Part shown: positions 32,370 through 43,105 of the stretch, piece by piece
How the letters are laid out: every line of letters begins with the position of its first letter
Numbering within the stretch: the first letter of the stretch is position 1
Source of the DNA: Micrasema longulum
Taxonomy: Eukaryota > Arthropoda > Insecta > Trichoptera > Brachycentridae
NCBI GenBank assembly: GCA_022494885.1
Contig: JAGVSM010002761.1
Location: 86,173-150,172 of the forward strand
DNA: 64,000 nt
Reading direction: 5' to 3'
Made by a program: the position numbers and the translations under genes
Notes under the pieces: generated by a model
What the model saw: the letters and a program-made list of their open reading frames with translations, nothing else
Told to the model about the DNA's origin: nothing
The model's database searches: none

Positions 32370-32755
32370 AGAGTTTTTGGTAAGAGGAGATGGATATTCT
32401 TTGATCTAGAGGTGTTGACCTTTTTAAGATGAACACCATGAGAATTTAAAAAAAGAACGGTGCAAGGACGCAACCTTGATAAACTCCGGTTGTGACCTCA
32501 AACCAATCTGTGACAATATCGTTGATTCTGATTTGGCATTCGCAATTTGAGTGAAGGGTTTTGATAAGTTCGACTAGTTTTATAGGCACCCCATATGATT
32601 TTAGTATTTTTCAGAGTGTGGGTCTGTGCGGACTATCAAACGCTTTTTTGTAATCTACAAAGCACATAGCCAAGGAACTATTTAGGGCTTGGTTCTCCTG
32701 TAGAATACAGCGTATGTTTTGGATATGATCCGCGCACAAGTTTCCCTATAAAATG
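32370..32755 (-). mobile_element. LINE reverse-transcriptase fragment with motifs A and B
   Basis: The reverse strand encodes LCADHIQNIRCILQENQALN, MCFVDYKKAFDSPHRPTL (motif A, catalytic Asp in FVDYKKAFD), a stop, KILKSYGVPIKLVELIKTLH, RINDIVTDWFEV and TGVYQGCVLAPFFF (motif B, G..QG..L.P). This order is standard for non-LTR polymerases of insects. The YXDD motif is not found beyond it. One or more stops. Confidence 0.85.
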
Positions 32756-32764
32756 ATATTTTAC

Positions 32765-33090
32765 TCAACAATGTTTGAGTATGTCCAAATGCTTGCAGAC
32801 TGGCTGGATTTCCCCCCTAGGGAGTTGTACATATTTAAATTTATTTCAACAGAGAGGGAAAACATTTTTGAGAAGGGAATATGGAAGTCTAGGCATTTAC
32901 AGGGCTAATGACCTGTCATTGGCTGGTTTAAGTGGCTACTTTACACATCGACGTGATAAAGGTTTCAGCTCTTTTACTTTACAAAAGTCAACAGACGGAA
33001 GAGTTGAGGAAATGTGGACGCTCAAACATGGGCAGAATGGTGAATGTTACACAGAGTGTAAAGTGGCCACTTAAACCAGCCAAAGACTCA
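32765..33090 (+). repeat. Foldback-family copy with inverted ends
   Basis: Contains GTCTAGGCATTTACAGGGC, AATGACCTGTCATTGGCTGG and TTTAAGTGGCTACTTTACAC on the left, and GTGTAAAGTGGCCACTTAAA plus CCAGCC at the right end as its reverse complement. The ends fold back on each other around a loop of about 100 nt. The open frame across it (32775-33074) is incidental. Confidence 0.7.
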
Positions 33091-33559
33091 TTGGATAAAT
33101 AAAAATACTCGCTATGAACGTGGAAAAGTATAATATATCGATAGCGTAGCGACAAAATAAATGTTAGGTTATACGAAATGTCAGAATATCCGTGATTAAT
33201 GACAAACTAAAGACGTATAAAAACAAACGAATACTTTAAATAATACTTACATTAAAGTGATCTTCACAACAATAGATAACGGATTTGGAAGTAAACATCC
33301 TATTTTTCTTTATATCTCTCTTCATAGCGAAGCACTATTTTCTTCGTATTGATGCATCTTTGGGCACATTTAAAAACATTTTTTCTGGCGTTGTCTTCAA
33401 AGTAATCCTGCATTTGGGTACTATACAATATTAAAACCCCTTTATTCCAGATATAATGCCCAAAAAATAGTTGTAAAATCACTCACATGTGTAAATAAAC
33501 TCAGATGAAATAATACACAACATTTTCTGCATACAAAAATGACAGAACGTCAAACTTAA
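33091..33559. other. Intron sequence, nothing recognised
   Basis: No supported feature. Confidence 0.4.
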
Positions 33560-33640
33560 ATGCGGTTTGTGACGTATGACGGGCGTGGCCTATGAAATAG
33601 TGTTTTCGCGGGAATTCAAAATGATGAATTTAAAAATATT
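33560..33640 (+). repeat. Unclassified repeat G, copy 1
   Basis: GTGACGTATGACGGGCGTGG and CGCGGGAATTCAAAATGATG recur in the same order and spacing at 36690-36772. The conserved parts are GACGTAT, GGGCGTGGCC and CGGGAATTCAAAAT. Confidence 0.6.
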
Positions 33641-33794
33641 TTTTATGCTACTATAATTATGCACTAATGGGCAAAAATTTTTTTTTTTTACTTTGAAGCA
33701 TTTCATTTACCCTTATTAATTCATAATTGTAAAAAACAAACCTGAAATTTCTCTCTTGTTTGTAAGGTGCCTACTTCTTAAATTTTATGATAAA

Positions 33795-34460
33795 TTAGTG
33801 AGGTCAAAAGAACTCAACAGAATATAAACACTCGTTCAGCAACACAAATTGACTGTATTGTCCCATTTGTATCAACCGCCTTTGGTAAAAAGCAATGCAA
33901 TGTAATTGCTCCAAAAATATTTAATGATTTATTGCCAAATATAAAAGACTCAAAATGTAAAACAAATTTTAAAATAAAAATAACTGCACATATAAATAGT
34001 GTAGCGAGAGATTTTTTTGAAAAATATATTTAAATCAATAAACCTAGTACTTTATATAATTGGTATTCATAATATTTATATTTTTGTGTATTTCATTGCT
34101 TTATATTTGTCTTATTATATATTATACCATATTATTTATGTTTAAGTAACATGTATTTTTGGCACATATATATACTTAATATTTGTATAATAATGATTTT
34201 TAATTTCTTACATTTGATTAGATAGGCATTTATAATTAAGTAGTTTTAGTTTTTCTTTTTTATGTTATTGTTTTATTAGTATAGGACTACTTTTGCTCTA
34301 AAGATATAAAATCTACATCTTAGAACAGGCTGTGCCATGTTAGATGGAGACTATCATAAACAGAGAACACTCCGTTTTCATTTTACATCAATTGGTTTTA
34401 TATAGATTCTCTGTTATTAAGTATGTATATTATTTTTTTGCAATAAATTTATAAATAAAT
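33795..34460 (+). mobile_element. LINE 3' end: polymerase C-terminus, 3' UTR and tail
   Basis: The + frame reads NINTRSATQIDCIVPFVSTA, FGKKQCNVIAPKIFNDLLPN, FKIKITAHINS and a stop near 34030. This matches the usual CR1/L2-type ending (TR....I..P...T..G......AP.I.N.LP..IK). An untranslated region with CTGTGCCATGTTAGATGG follows and ends in AATAAATTTATAAATAAATA. Confidence 0.78.
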
Positions 34461-35514
34461 AAATAATAATTTATGCGACAAAACCTTCCCTCGACAAGAT
34501 GTAAAAGATGATTCCGTTAAATTTTCAGGAATAATTTTTAATGGCAGTCAGGTAAAATCAGCATAAAATATGCATCATACTAGTTATGCAAACATGCACT
34601 GTCACCAAAATTTTTAATAATGAAATTCCCTCGCCAAACGTCGCCAGCGTAATACAATTTAAATTTATCCACGTGGCATATTCACGGCTACTGAGCTTTA
34701 GCATGTTAAACAAGCACACGTAAGCCTTAAAGCTTGGAAAATAAATGAGCTCTTGTGCCCTACGAGTATCGAACAAAAACAAAAGGATTAACCGAAACAC
34801 CTCATTTGCATTGGAAATGTGAAAATGCAAAAACCAACCCCATGAAAAAAAAGGGCATTTTATATCACGAATGCTGAAGGTTGTAATGTTCTCTGTGATT
34901 CAGTAAATTCTGCTTGGTCAAGTTAATGAATTTTTAATTTAGTTTTTGTTGATGAAAAAAAATCTGTATATAAGTTAAAAACGGTTTTAAAATTTAAGAT
35001 TTGAGAATAACATCAAATTACGGTGTGCACCATTGTCACAAATATAAAAATTTACAATGGGTAATTATTTTTGTTTCTATGAACCATACAAATTTATCAT
35101 ATATTTTTTACATACCAAAACATTGACCGTACCTGTACTGCAGGAAGGTTTTTGATTAGGGAAACAATTCACATGTAGGTAAAAAAATAAGAATAAATAA
35201 AAAGTGAATACATATATTCAGAAATAATAACTGTCAATACACAAAATATGTAAAGAGTTATAATACTACCATCAGTTACTGCAAAGTTTTGGCGTTATAT
35301 AATTTTGTTTTTTTAAATGTAAATAAATTAAAATAAGAGTTTTATTAAAAAGAGTTTGCCATCAATTAAAGGCGGAAACTAATAAAAAATAGGCTTGGTA
35401 GGTTGTAAACCTTTTAATTATGGCAAGTAAACATTGTTATTGTAATGTTTTAATTAAATTCTAAATTTAATTTTGAATATTTACTCACAAAATAATTATT
35501 TTAATAAGGTTAAT
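34461..35514. other. Intron sequence, nothing recognised
   Basis: AT-rich; the minus frame 34830-34558 lacks a domain. Confidence 0.4.
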
Positions 35515-36060
35515 TGTCAAAATATTATCATCGAATCGTTGCGACGCGGCCGTAGTTGTATTAAAAATAATGTATTGGAATAATCCGATCGCTTCCATAA
35601 CCTAGAAGAATCTCAGTTTGGGAAAGCGTGAATTGTAAGATTCGTACGGAGATCCCTCCCTACTGGAAGCAAAACGCCTTATTCTGTCACAATTTTGTCT
35701 CGTAAGCTCGTTCGTTCGTCATATTTCCATCTCATTCTAACGCAATAAAAAATATTTCGCTCTGGTTCCGTCTCATTCGATACGAATAAATTTACGAAAC
35801 GAATTATTTACAGCATTAGGCCACAGTTCCATAATTTTTATTTTCTAGCGCGAGATTAGCCAGTAACCAAACCAGCGCAGTGGTGCTATTCTGAACCGCT
35901 CTCGTGGTCGCAGAAAACACTTCTTTTTCGCGTATTTAACTCGCGTTTGGAATATCATCCCAGTACGCCCATAATAGATGCGTGTGGGGAGAGCGCCGCC
36001 ATATTTAGATTTTTTATACAAGTATGGCGGCAAATTTTAAAATTTCAGTCTATCACGGTT
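35515..36060. promoter_or_regulatory. Candidate regulatory island with paired ATGGCGGC/GCCGCCAT sites
   Basis: A less AT-rich, CpG-containing block within the large intron, apparently unique in the window. It has several CG-bearing clusters (GCGACGCGGCCG near 35540, TAGCGCGAGATTAG near 35847). At its right side are GCCGCCAT (35995-36002) and its inverse ATGGCGGC (36024-36031), 21 bp apart. ATGGCGGC resembles the YY1/Pleiohomeotic site. No coding frame with a domain was found. An internal promoter or Polycomb-type element is an inference. Confidence 0.33.
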
Positions 36061-36689
36061 ATTAAAAACATTATTGTTGTACTATTAGATTAAAGTAATA
36101 CATATGTTAGGTATTATGACATAAAATACATTTATTGAATATACTGTAAACATTGATTTATTGGCTAAATTTAGGGTAAGCGATGGTTCCATGCGTTATA
36201 TGGACGGACCGCGCATGCTGTACTGGTATGCACTATTATCACATTTTATGTCTTTTTATACAGAATTATCATTTTTACTTGTTTTTTTATTTACCAAAGC
36301 GTTGTAGGTTTATATTTTTGTATATATATACATATAGATTTTTCTATATGAGAATTTCCAAAGGTTTCAGAAAAGAAATTTTTGTGATTAATAACTGTAA
36401 AATATTCACCAACCAAAAGTTTTTTTCATAAAATTGTTATAAAAAACCATAAAAAAAATTACAAATAAGTATGAAAAGTATTTATAAAATATCAACCTAC
36501 GTAATAGGGAAATATCACATACTACCGATAAAAATATAAGAAATGGATTAAGAATAATTAATTGTACATTAAAAAATTCCAAAAAAATATGTCATTAGAA
36601 AAACGTGTCATGTTTGGCATTGATAGTTGTGACGTCAAGATTCCTGACGATGTTCTAAAAAAATATGAACGGTCAGGAACAATGTTGGA
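36061..36689. other. AT-rich intron sequence
   Basis: Nothing recognised. Confidence 0.4.
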
Positions 36690-36772
36690 AAAACAAGAAT
36701 CGTGACGTATTAGGGGCGTGGCCAATCCAATGACCGTTTTCACGGGAATTCAAAATCACAAATTCAAAAAGT
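36690..36772 (+). repeat. Unclassified repeat G, copy 2
   Basis: GTGACGTATTAGGGGCGTGG, then CACGGGAATTCAAAATCACA, AATTCAAAAA; see the copy at 33560-33640. Confidence 0.6.
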
Positions 36773-36793
36773 TTTATGACCCTAATAAGTAGC

Positions 36794-37067
36794 CTCGTCG
36801 GCCTCGTAGTGTAATGGTCAGCGCGTTAGCCTGCCATGCAAGAGGTGTCGCTTTTGATTCCCGGCATGGTTGATGTGAAATATTTTTTCAAAAGGGTGTT
36901 TTCACACTTGAATATTTCATAGTCCCTGGACTGGTACCTGAAACGTGATGTGAAGACTGATCATCTTACCTTCATGTAACAAAAATGATCAAGATACGCT
37001 GCGATTGGCGTACCAATGCAGTAACCTATGCACCATTAGGTGCGAAAAAGGAACGATGATGATGATG
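36794..37067 (+). repeat. tRNA-derived SINE, family A, copy 2, with target duplication
   Basis: Head GGCCTCGTAGTGTAATGGTC, decayed B box TTTTGATTCCC, body ATAGTCCCTGGACTGGTACC, tail GATGATGATGAT. Flanked by ATAAGTAGC at 36785-36793 and 37068-37076 (9 of 9 identical). The perfect duplication suggests a recent insertion. Confidence 0.9.
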
Positions 37068-37076
37068 ATAAGTAGC

Positions 37077-38456
37077 AAAAAAATAATTAGATCCTTATTA
37101 CTTTTAAAATTTTTTTGAAAAAACCTATTATTTCCCTGATATAATAAAGTTTAAATTTTGATTTAACATTCTAAAATAGATTCATGAAATCTAAAGGGAT
37201 TTTTTCAATTAAGGTTAAAAAACTCTTGTTTTACCTTCCATTCCATTCTTTGAATTTCTAGACAGTGAGGGTTGAATATCATGTTTTACCCGCTTAAGCT
37301 ATGTACCATTCTTTTGAAAGGGTGGCAGGAAAATATCTGTAAAAAGACATTAGTATAAAAAACATCATCTAGATGTAGTTACTAAACCACAAGCAGCACA
37401 GGTTGTTAAATATAATTATGCACAAAACAGGATAATGCTCTCAAAAGTACGAATTAAATGGAACACCTGATTTTACCCTTCATTTCAAAAAAAATATTTC
37501 GAACTTTTAAGGAAATGAATTATGCTTGGCTTGATTTTAAATTTGCGAAGGTTAGCAATAAAATGTAATACTTTACTATCGGTTTTTGTGTACAAGTAAA
37601 ATTTTGGATTTGCAGAAGAAACGTTTATCTAGAACAATAATAAAACATTGTTGCGAACTGCACATCAATATAAATGTTTATTTTTAAAGAAATAACTCTT
37701 GTATAATTATAGATATCGTTTATTTACTTATTTGAATTAATGAATGTATTTAATAAATTTTAAAAATAAAAAAAAAACAAAGGTAGTGATATTATATTCG
37801 TTAACCTCGAAGTGATAAACTTTATAAAAGAAACAATGACAAGTGGAAAAAAACATGTATTAATAAAGCTAAAAAAACAGTGGCGAGAATCAATCAAAAA
37901 ATCACTAAATGACTCAATAAATTATTCTGCCTTTACTAAAAGCATTTCATTAAATTTTAATATTGAACAGCAAAATATATCAAAAGAGCTAAATGATTAT
38001 TATGTTTTAATAAATTGAATTTGAAAACAATACACGATTTTCAAAGAAAATCTTTAGTAATCAAAACCTAACCTGATTTTTAAATTACGGTAAAAAATAA
38101 GCTTGTAAATAATTAACGTAAATAAACAATAGTGAAAATAAATTTATTTGAATGACGTTCCCCCACGAAGGAAGTGATTTTGTTTTTAAAGATAAAACAA
38201 AAACTAATAATGCGTATAGCAACATACCCTTAAAAGGAAAAAAAATGTGTTGACAATTTAGGTTCGGCTTTGGTTTTCAAATAACTTGTTTATTTTCTTG
38301 TATGCTTTGATGTATCTACTAATTATTTGGCGAAAATTGGTATACGTGACCTATTAATTACACCTCAAGTATGCCGCATTTACACCCACTCAATGATAAT
38401 AAACTTTGAACAAAATGACAAATAAAATAGAAGACTCAATTTGTGTCTTGTTCCAG
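37077..38456. other. End of the large intron
   Basis: AT-rich. The + frame 37812-38018 (Lys/Asn-rich) has no domain. The intron ends with TTGTGTCTTGTTCCAG. Confidence 0.5.
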
Positions 38457-38643
38457 GTGACCTTTTCGTTCTGGTATTCAGTATGGACAGTCGGGAGTCG
38501 TTTGAGGAGGTGATCAGATTACGGGAACAGATTCTCGAGACTAAAATGAGCGCGGCCGCCAACAGCGGCGGACGAACGAGCAAGAGACACGTTCCTCGAG
38601 TACCGATGGCCATCGCTGGGAATAAATGCGATAAAGAAATAAG
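38457..38643 (+). CDS. Rhes: Rhes/Dexras1-like Ras GTPase, middle exon (NKCD box)
   Basis: The acceptor TTGTTCCAG precedes 38457 and the donor GTAACA follows 38643. Joined to the exon at 25276 it completes LTGDLFVLVFSMDSRESFEE, then VIRLREQILETK, and the guanine-specificity box AGNKCDK (G4). RASD1/RASD2 have the same LTGD.F.LVFS.D.R.SFEEV..LR.QIL.TK run. Between ETK and VPMAIAGNK there is an insert rich in Ala, Gly, Arg and Lys (SAAANSGGRTSKRHVPR) where vertebrate RASD proteins have another variable, charged segment. It ends two bases into an Arg codon. Base composition is far less AT-rich than the introns, as expected of real coding sequence. Confidence 0.94.
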
Positions 38644-40104
38644 GTAACAAAAATAAAAAATAGAAATAACTAAAATACATATTTTTTGCCAGAAATAATA
38701 TTTTTGTAAAGTATCACAATTTTTTTTATTTTAAGTTTAATCTTTTCTTTATAAAAATGAAAAAAAACTTTCCATACAAATATTTCTAATTTTTGGCCCC
38801 ATCTTTCACGGCAGTAGTTTCTCGATGGCGAAGTAATTTATTCTACAATATCAGAGATGCCTCAACATTTTTCGCATTTAAATCACAGTTGAAATGTCAC
38901 TGGTTTAATTTTCGTTTCTTCCCTTTCCTTTAAGTCTTTTCTTTTTACTTTTACCCATTTGTCTCCCAAAGTAAAGTGTATTTTTACTTTTAAATAATAT
39001 AACATATTTTTTTGAATGTTTATAAATATATTACGCTAAATAGCGTCAACTTTTTAAAATGAATCAGTTTAGATAGATAGGGAGAAATATTCTCAAGGCA
39101 ATACATCCGTCCTTATATGTATTTAAATTGTATATGTGTATAAAAAGTGTAAATAGATAAAAAATATTAAGTATTTAAAATTTGAAAGAAGGAAGTGCTT
39201 AGTGCACAGGAAAGTTTTTCTCTAGGAACTTTAACTTTTTTTTTCTTTTTTGCGGCAAAGAAATAAGATTACTACAATTCAAAAAAAATCGAAGTGGCTA
39301 GCGAAAATTCCAATTTTTGACCAAAAATATTTACTAATTTAAACATTTAAGAACTAACAACGCTTTTAAGGAGAGTTTATTTGAAAAATATAAAATCATT
39401 TTTATGGAGTTTATGCATTCATAGAATAAATAAATATGTTTACAATCGAAACATGAAAATTTGAGCATTTATATTATCATAGGCAAGTTTATGAAAAAAA
39501 AAGAAAATGACTTCATTTGGAAGAGAACCATGAGAATAATGCTAAAAGAATACATACTGATTTGTTGAAGTTGGAAAAAAATTATCAGGAAATTGATGAT
39601 TCTATAAAAAAGCATCGTTTATATGTATAAAAATTTAAAAGAATGATAACAAGAGATCCAAGCCCATTAAAGTTATATTAAATAATACAATACAACCACG
39701 CAGTCTTCATACTTATGCACAGCGGTCCTTTTCAGAAAATCTCAAAGCAACTAATAATTATGCAACAAAATCTTTTGAAGCAATTGCGGAGTGAGGTGTA
39801 GAAACGTGACGATCATATATATTATGGGAACTCCTAAAGTTATATCGAACAAATGGCCAAAAAACAATGATGCTTTAGTAACGATATTAAAATATTTATA
39901 TTTAATTAAAAATATCATTATTAATTTCGAACGGAAACATGGTAGGACTGTACAATAGATTCAAATGAGAAGGGTTTTACCAACTCTTTAATATATCAAT
40001 CTGACAGAAACCAAAGTACCAGTGTAAAATCAAGGGGAGGTTGAGTGGTAATAAGTATATCACATCTCGTGCAAACGCTTGAGAGTTACTGTGCAGCATT
40101 TATA
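38644..40104. other. Second intron, first part
   Basis: The intron spans 38644-44624 (5,981 bp). This part is AT-rich. A few interrupted frames near 39490-39800 (+) have no recognised domain and could be an old retroelement. Confidence 0.5.
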
Positions 40105-40310
40105 TTTATTTATTTATTCGTTTCAAATTATATCTGTATATATATTCACTAACATATTACGGCTTATGAGGCTGTGCCCATGTTAAGCCATAATAACTAA
40201 CAACAGTATAAACATGCTAAATCAATTTAATCTCATGAAAAACTGTGATGGGCTATTTTTTTATCCTGTTCTTGGATTTGATAAATGTTTGCAACTCACT
40301 GAATCATAAG
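40105..40310 (-). repeat. LINE-like 3' tail (reverse)
   Basis: On the minus strand GGCTTAACATGGGCACAGCC and TCATAAGCCGTAATATG are followed by AATAAATAAATAAATA. Resembles the LINE tails at 34320-34460 and 18480-18600. Confidence 0.5.
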
Positions 40311-40439
40311 ATAATCTTCTGATTGTTGATAAACATTATCCCCGTATTAGATAATATTTTGAAAAGAGTAATGATTTTGTAATTTTAGAAAGCATATATT
40401 GTATAAATTTATGTAGGTATTTTTTGTCTATGAATTGTG

Positions 40440-40885
40440 TATATTGCCGGTGATGACGTACGGACTAGAAACCATTTATGTAACTCAGAAAAGTAGCCAG
40501 AAACTAAAATATACACAAAGATCCATTTAAAGGCAGATACTCGGTGTATGAGTTATGTTATGTTACTCGGTGTACTAAAGGCATTTTTTTTTAAGAAGTA
40601 AGGCGCATATCGTAAATAAAAGGTGGATATCGTAAATCATGCACGCAGTAAAATTAAAATAGCAGTGGGCAGGACACTTGGCAAGGCAAATTATAGCAGG
40701 TGGATACCCAAAAAGTGGAGACCATGGGTGAACAAAAGAAGTGTTTGTTGGATGGCCGCAGAAAAGATGGGTCGATGACATTGCCTCGATAGCCGGTAAA
40801 ACATGGATAATGAAAGCGGGTAATAGGAAGGAATGGAGATGTTCGGAGGAGACCTTTATTCAGCAGTGAAAAAACATGGCTGAAG
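40440..40885 (+). mobile_element. LINE polymerase C-terminal fragment
   Basis: In + frames: LPVMTYGLETIYVTQKSSQK, then QQWAGHLARQIIAGGYP, then VGWPQKRWVDDIASIAGKTW, ending EETFIQQ. This is the thumb and C-terminal pattern TYG.ET....K....L....R...R..LG, WAGH.AR and GRPQKRW.DDI..AG..W of a common insect LINE. Several stops. It lies in sense orientation in the intron. Confidence 0.85.
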
Positions 40886-41883
40886 AAGAAGATATGCGTA
40901 AATTTAGTTTTGTTTAATATTGTACTCTATAAAATGTGGTAAGCCATGTATACTAAAGAAAAAAATAGACATTCTTATTGTCTGAGTTGAATTCGCACAG
41001 GTAAGAGAGTGGGTTATGTGTGCACCCTCAGAACTTATGCCAATACTTGTGTATTGTTATAAGTCTCTACTCTTTATCCATGTAGAAAAGACATTATGAA
41101 AGTTTAAATTTTTACATGACATTAATTAAGATTGAAAATGTTAGTTAAAAAAATTTCAAAATCTGTGTACCTTATATTTTCTTATGGCTATTATTTCTGG
41201 TAAAGCGTATTGCTTATCTGGGTTTAATAAAGTGAGTTTAAAAGTTGTTAATTTGACGATCTGTGAAATAAATACCACTACCGCGTATCGTATCCAATCG
41301 GTACCAAAACTTTGTAAAATAAAGTTAACCGCCTATATTAAGGCTTCTTATTTTAAGGTAGATGAATGGCTTCGAATTGAGATATCTGAGAGTACTTACG
41401 TAGATCTAGTCGAAACTTAACAGTTTCAAACTGACGACTTTGCTACTTAGTTAACCGAAAATTTATATGGCTTTATCAGATAAAATTCATTGGAATTTAC
41501 TCCAGGAAATAGAACTAATGGATCTAGGAATAATTTGATAATTTGAATTCTAAACTTATCACCAGAATCTTTAGGATCACATTATCGAGTTACAAAAAAG
41601 TTATTTCGAATAATCAGAATTCCAATTTCGATGGTCAAAGTTGATTTATAAAATTCAAAACAAAGAAGTTAGCTATTGTAACTTTAGTCATTGGCAATTT
41701 TAATAGACTTTTTTAGTCACTGAATATTAACTATAACATTAAAATGATAGCTTTTGCAAATAATTATATGTATATAGTATTTTTTTGGTTATTTGTTAAA
41801 CATGTTTTAAAAAATTATTTGAGTAGAATTTTTGTCTCATAAAGTAGGCATTAAAAAAAATGTATAACGAATAATTGATTTGA
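40886..41883. other. Intron sequence, nothing recognised
   Basis: The + frame 41184-41420 (78 codons) has no known domain, and no splice-site evidence ties it to the gene. Confidence 0.4.
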
Positions 41884-42140
41884 GTCATCGTCATAATTGC
41901 CCCCTCCACAACCGATGTATAAGGCACTGAATAGGTGAACCCAATGTAAGATATATGATCATCCATTAAATAAGGTATAGGTAAGATCAGTCTTACGCTT
42001 CAGGAGCCAGTATAGGAGTAATGGAATATTGTAATTAAAATAACCTTTAAAATCAATATCTCACATCCACCCTCCCAGGAATTGAACCCAGGGCATCAAG
42101 AATGGTAGGCGAATGCGCCAAACACTACACACCGAGGTAG
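41884..42140 (-). repeat. tRNA-derived SINE, family A, copy 3 (subfamily with extra 5' sequence)
   Basis: In reverse: head CTCGGTGTGTAGTGTTTGGC, B box GGTTCAATTCC, body ATTCCATTACTCCTATACTG, and the CAGTGCCTTATACATCGG tail. Upstream of the head it shares GAGGTAGACTTATCTCCACT with the copy at 60580-60815, which sets these two apart. Confidence 0.72.
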
Positions 42141-42354
42141 ACTTATCTCCACTCGATTTTTTTATTCAAGGTTTTAACTAAGAGCAGCCTGTTTCAATTT
42201 TACAGATAGAGACGGAAAAAAAAATATTTAAGTAGGTGTTCGTTATACGACTGGGCAAATTAAAGAGGGTTCAATTATTATTTCTGATTAAAATAAAATC
42301 ACAACTTCATATTACCAATTAATTTATTTTTTAAATAAATATTAGCGTTCTAAC

Positions 42355-42515
42355 AATTTACCAAAATATTTCAATTTCGCTGGCCATTTTCAACGAGTAG
42401 TAAATAACTCACCATTAGAAAATGGAAATCATATTGGGGTAGAATGGGGTTCAAACCTTAGACCTCTGATCCGTGAGTCCGTAACACTAGCCACGGGACC
42501 ACAACCCGATCCACA
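42355..42515 (-). repeat. tRNA-derived SINE, family B, copy 3
   Basis: In reverse: GGTCCCGTGGCTAGTGTTAC (A box region), B box GGTTTGAACCCC, body with ATTTTCTAATGGTGAGTTAT and GAAAATGGCCAGCG. Best-preserved family B copy in the window. Confidence 0.8.
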
Positions 42516-43105
42516 AATAAATAAATACATTCCATATTATATTAAAATGATAACTCTTATTCACTTTTCATTCATAAGGCTGGTCTACACGTTTTCATTA
42601 TGTTTTAATAATTTTAATAGAAAACCTTGCGAACGAACTATTTAATCGTGAATTTTCCCCGATTATAAAATTTGTTTTTTACATAAAAAAAGTTAACATA
42701 ATACATAATTGCGTTATTGAACCATTTTAAATTTGCTAGAAAGTTTTGAATAAAATTATAAAACGCGCGGTTAGCATATTGATTAAATAGTATTGTTGTT
42801 CATATATATAACGGCATATGAACTATGTATGTTAGGAAAATCATTTTAGAACCTTTTTATTAGTACAAAAAACCTCCATAAAAATAAACTACAACTCATA
42901 TTTTAATAAAACATTTTTCATATTCATTATTCTTAAAGGTATTGAGTTCACCTCGGAGTAATAATAAATAGATTAACCCAAGTGTGTTTATGACGTTGAC
43001 CCAAAATTTTAGGGTTAAGGGATCCATTTATCTTCATACGACCAATTAGAACACGCGATATTCAATTGCGTGTTGGTGAAAAAGCTTGTCGACATAATAT
43101 AACTA
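42516..43105. other. AT-rich intron sequence
   Basis: Nothing recognised before the DNA transposon. Its target TA is at 43104-43105. Confidence 0.4.

Noticed and set aside
32775..33074. + strand frame of 99 codons
   Set aside because: It runs through a non-coding foldback repeat whose other copies do not keep the frame.
37812..38018. + frame of 68 codons in the intron, just before the middle Rhes-like exon
   Set aside because: Lys/Asn/Ile-rich sequence typical of AT-rich DNA, no domain, no acceptor or donor linking it to the gene.
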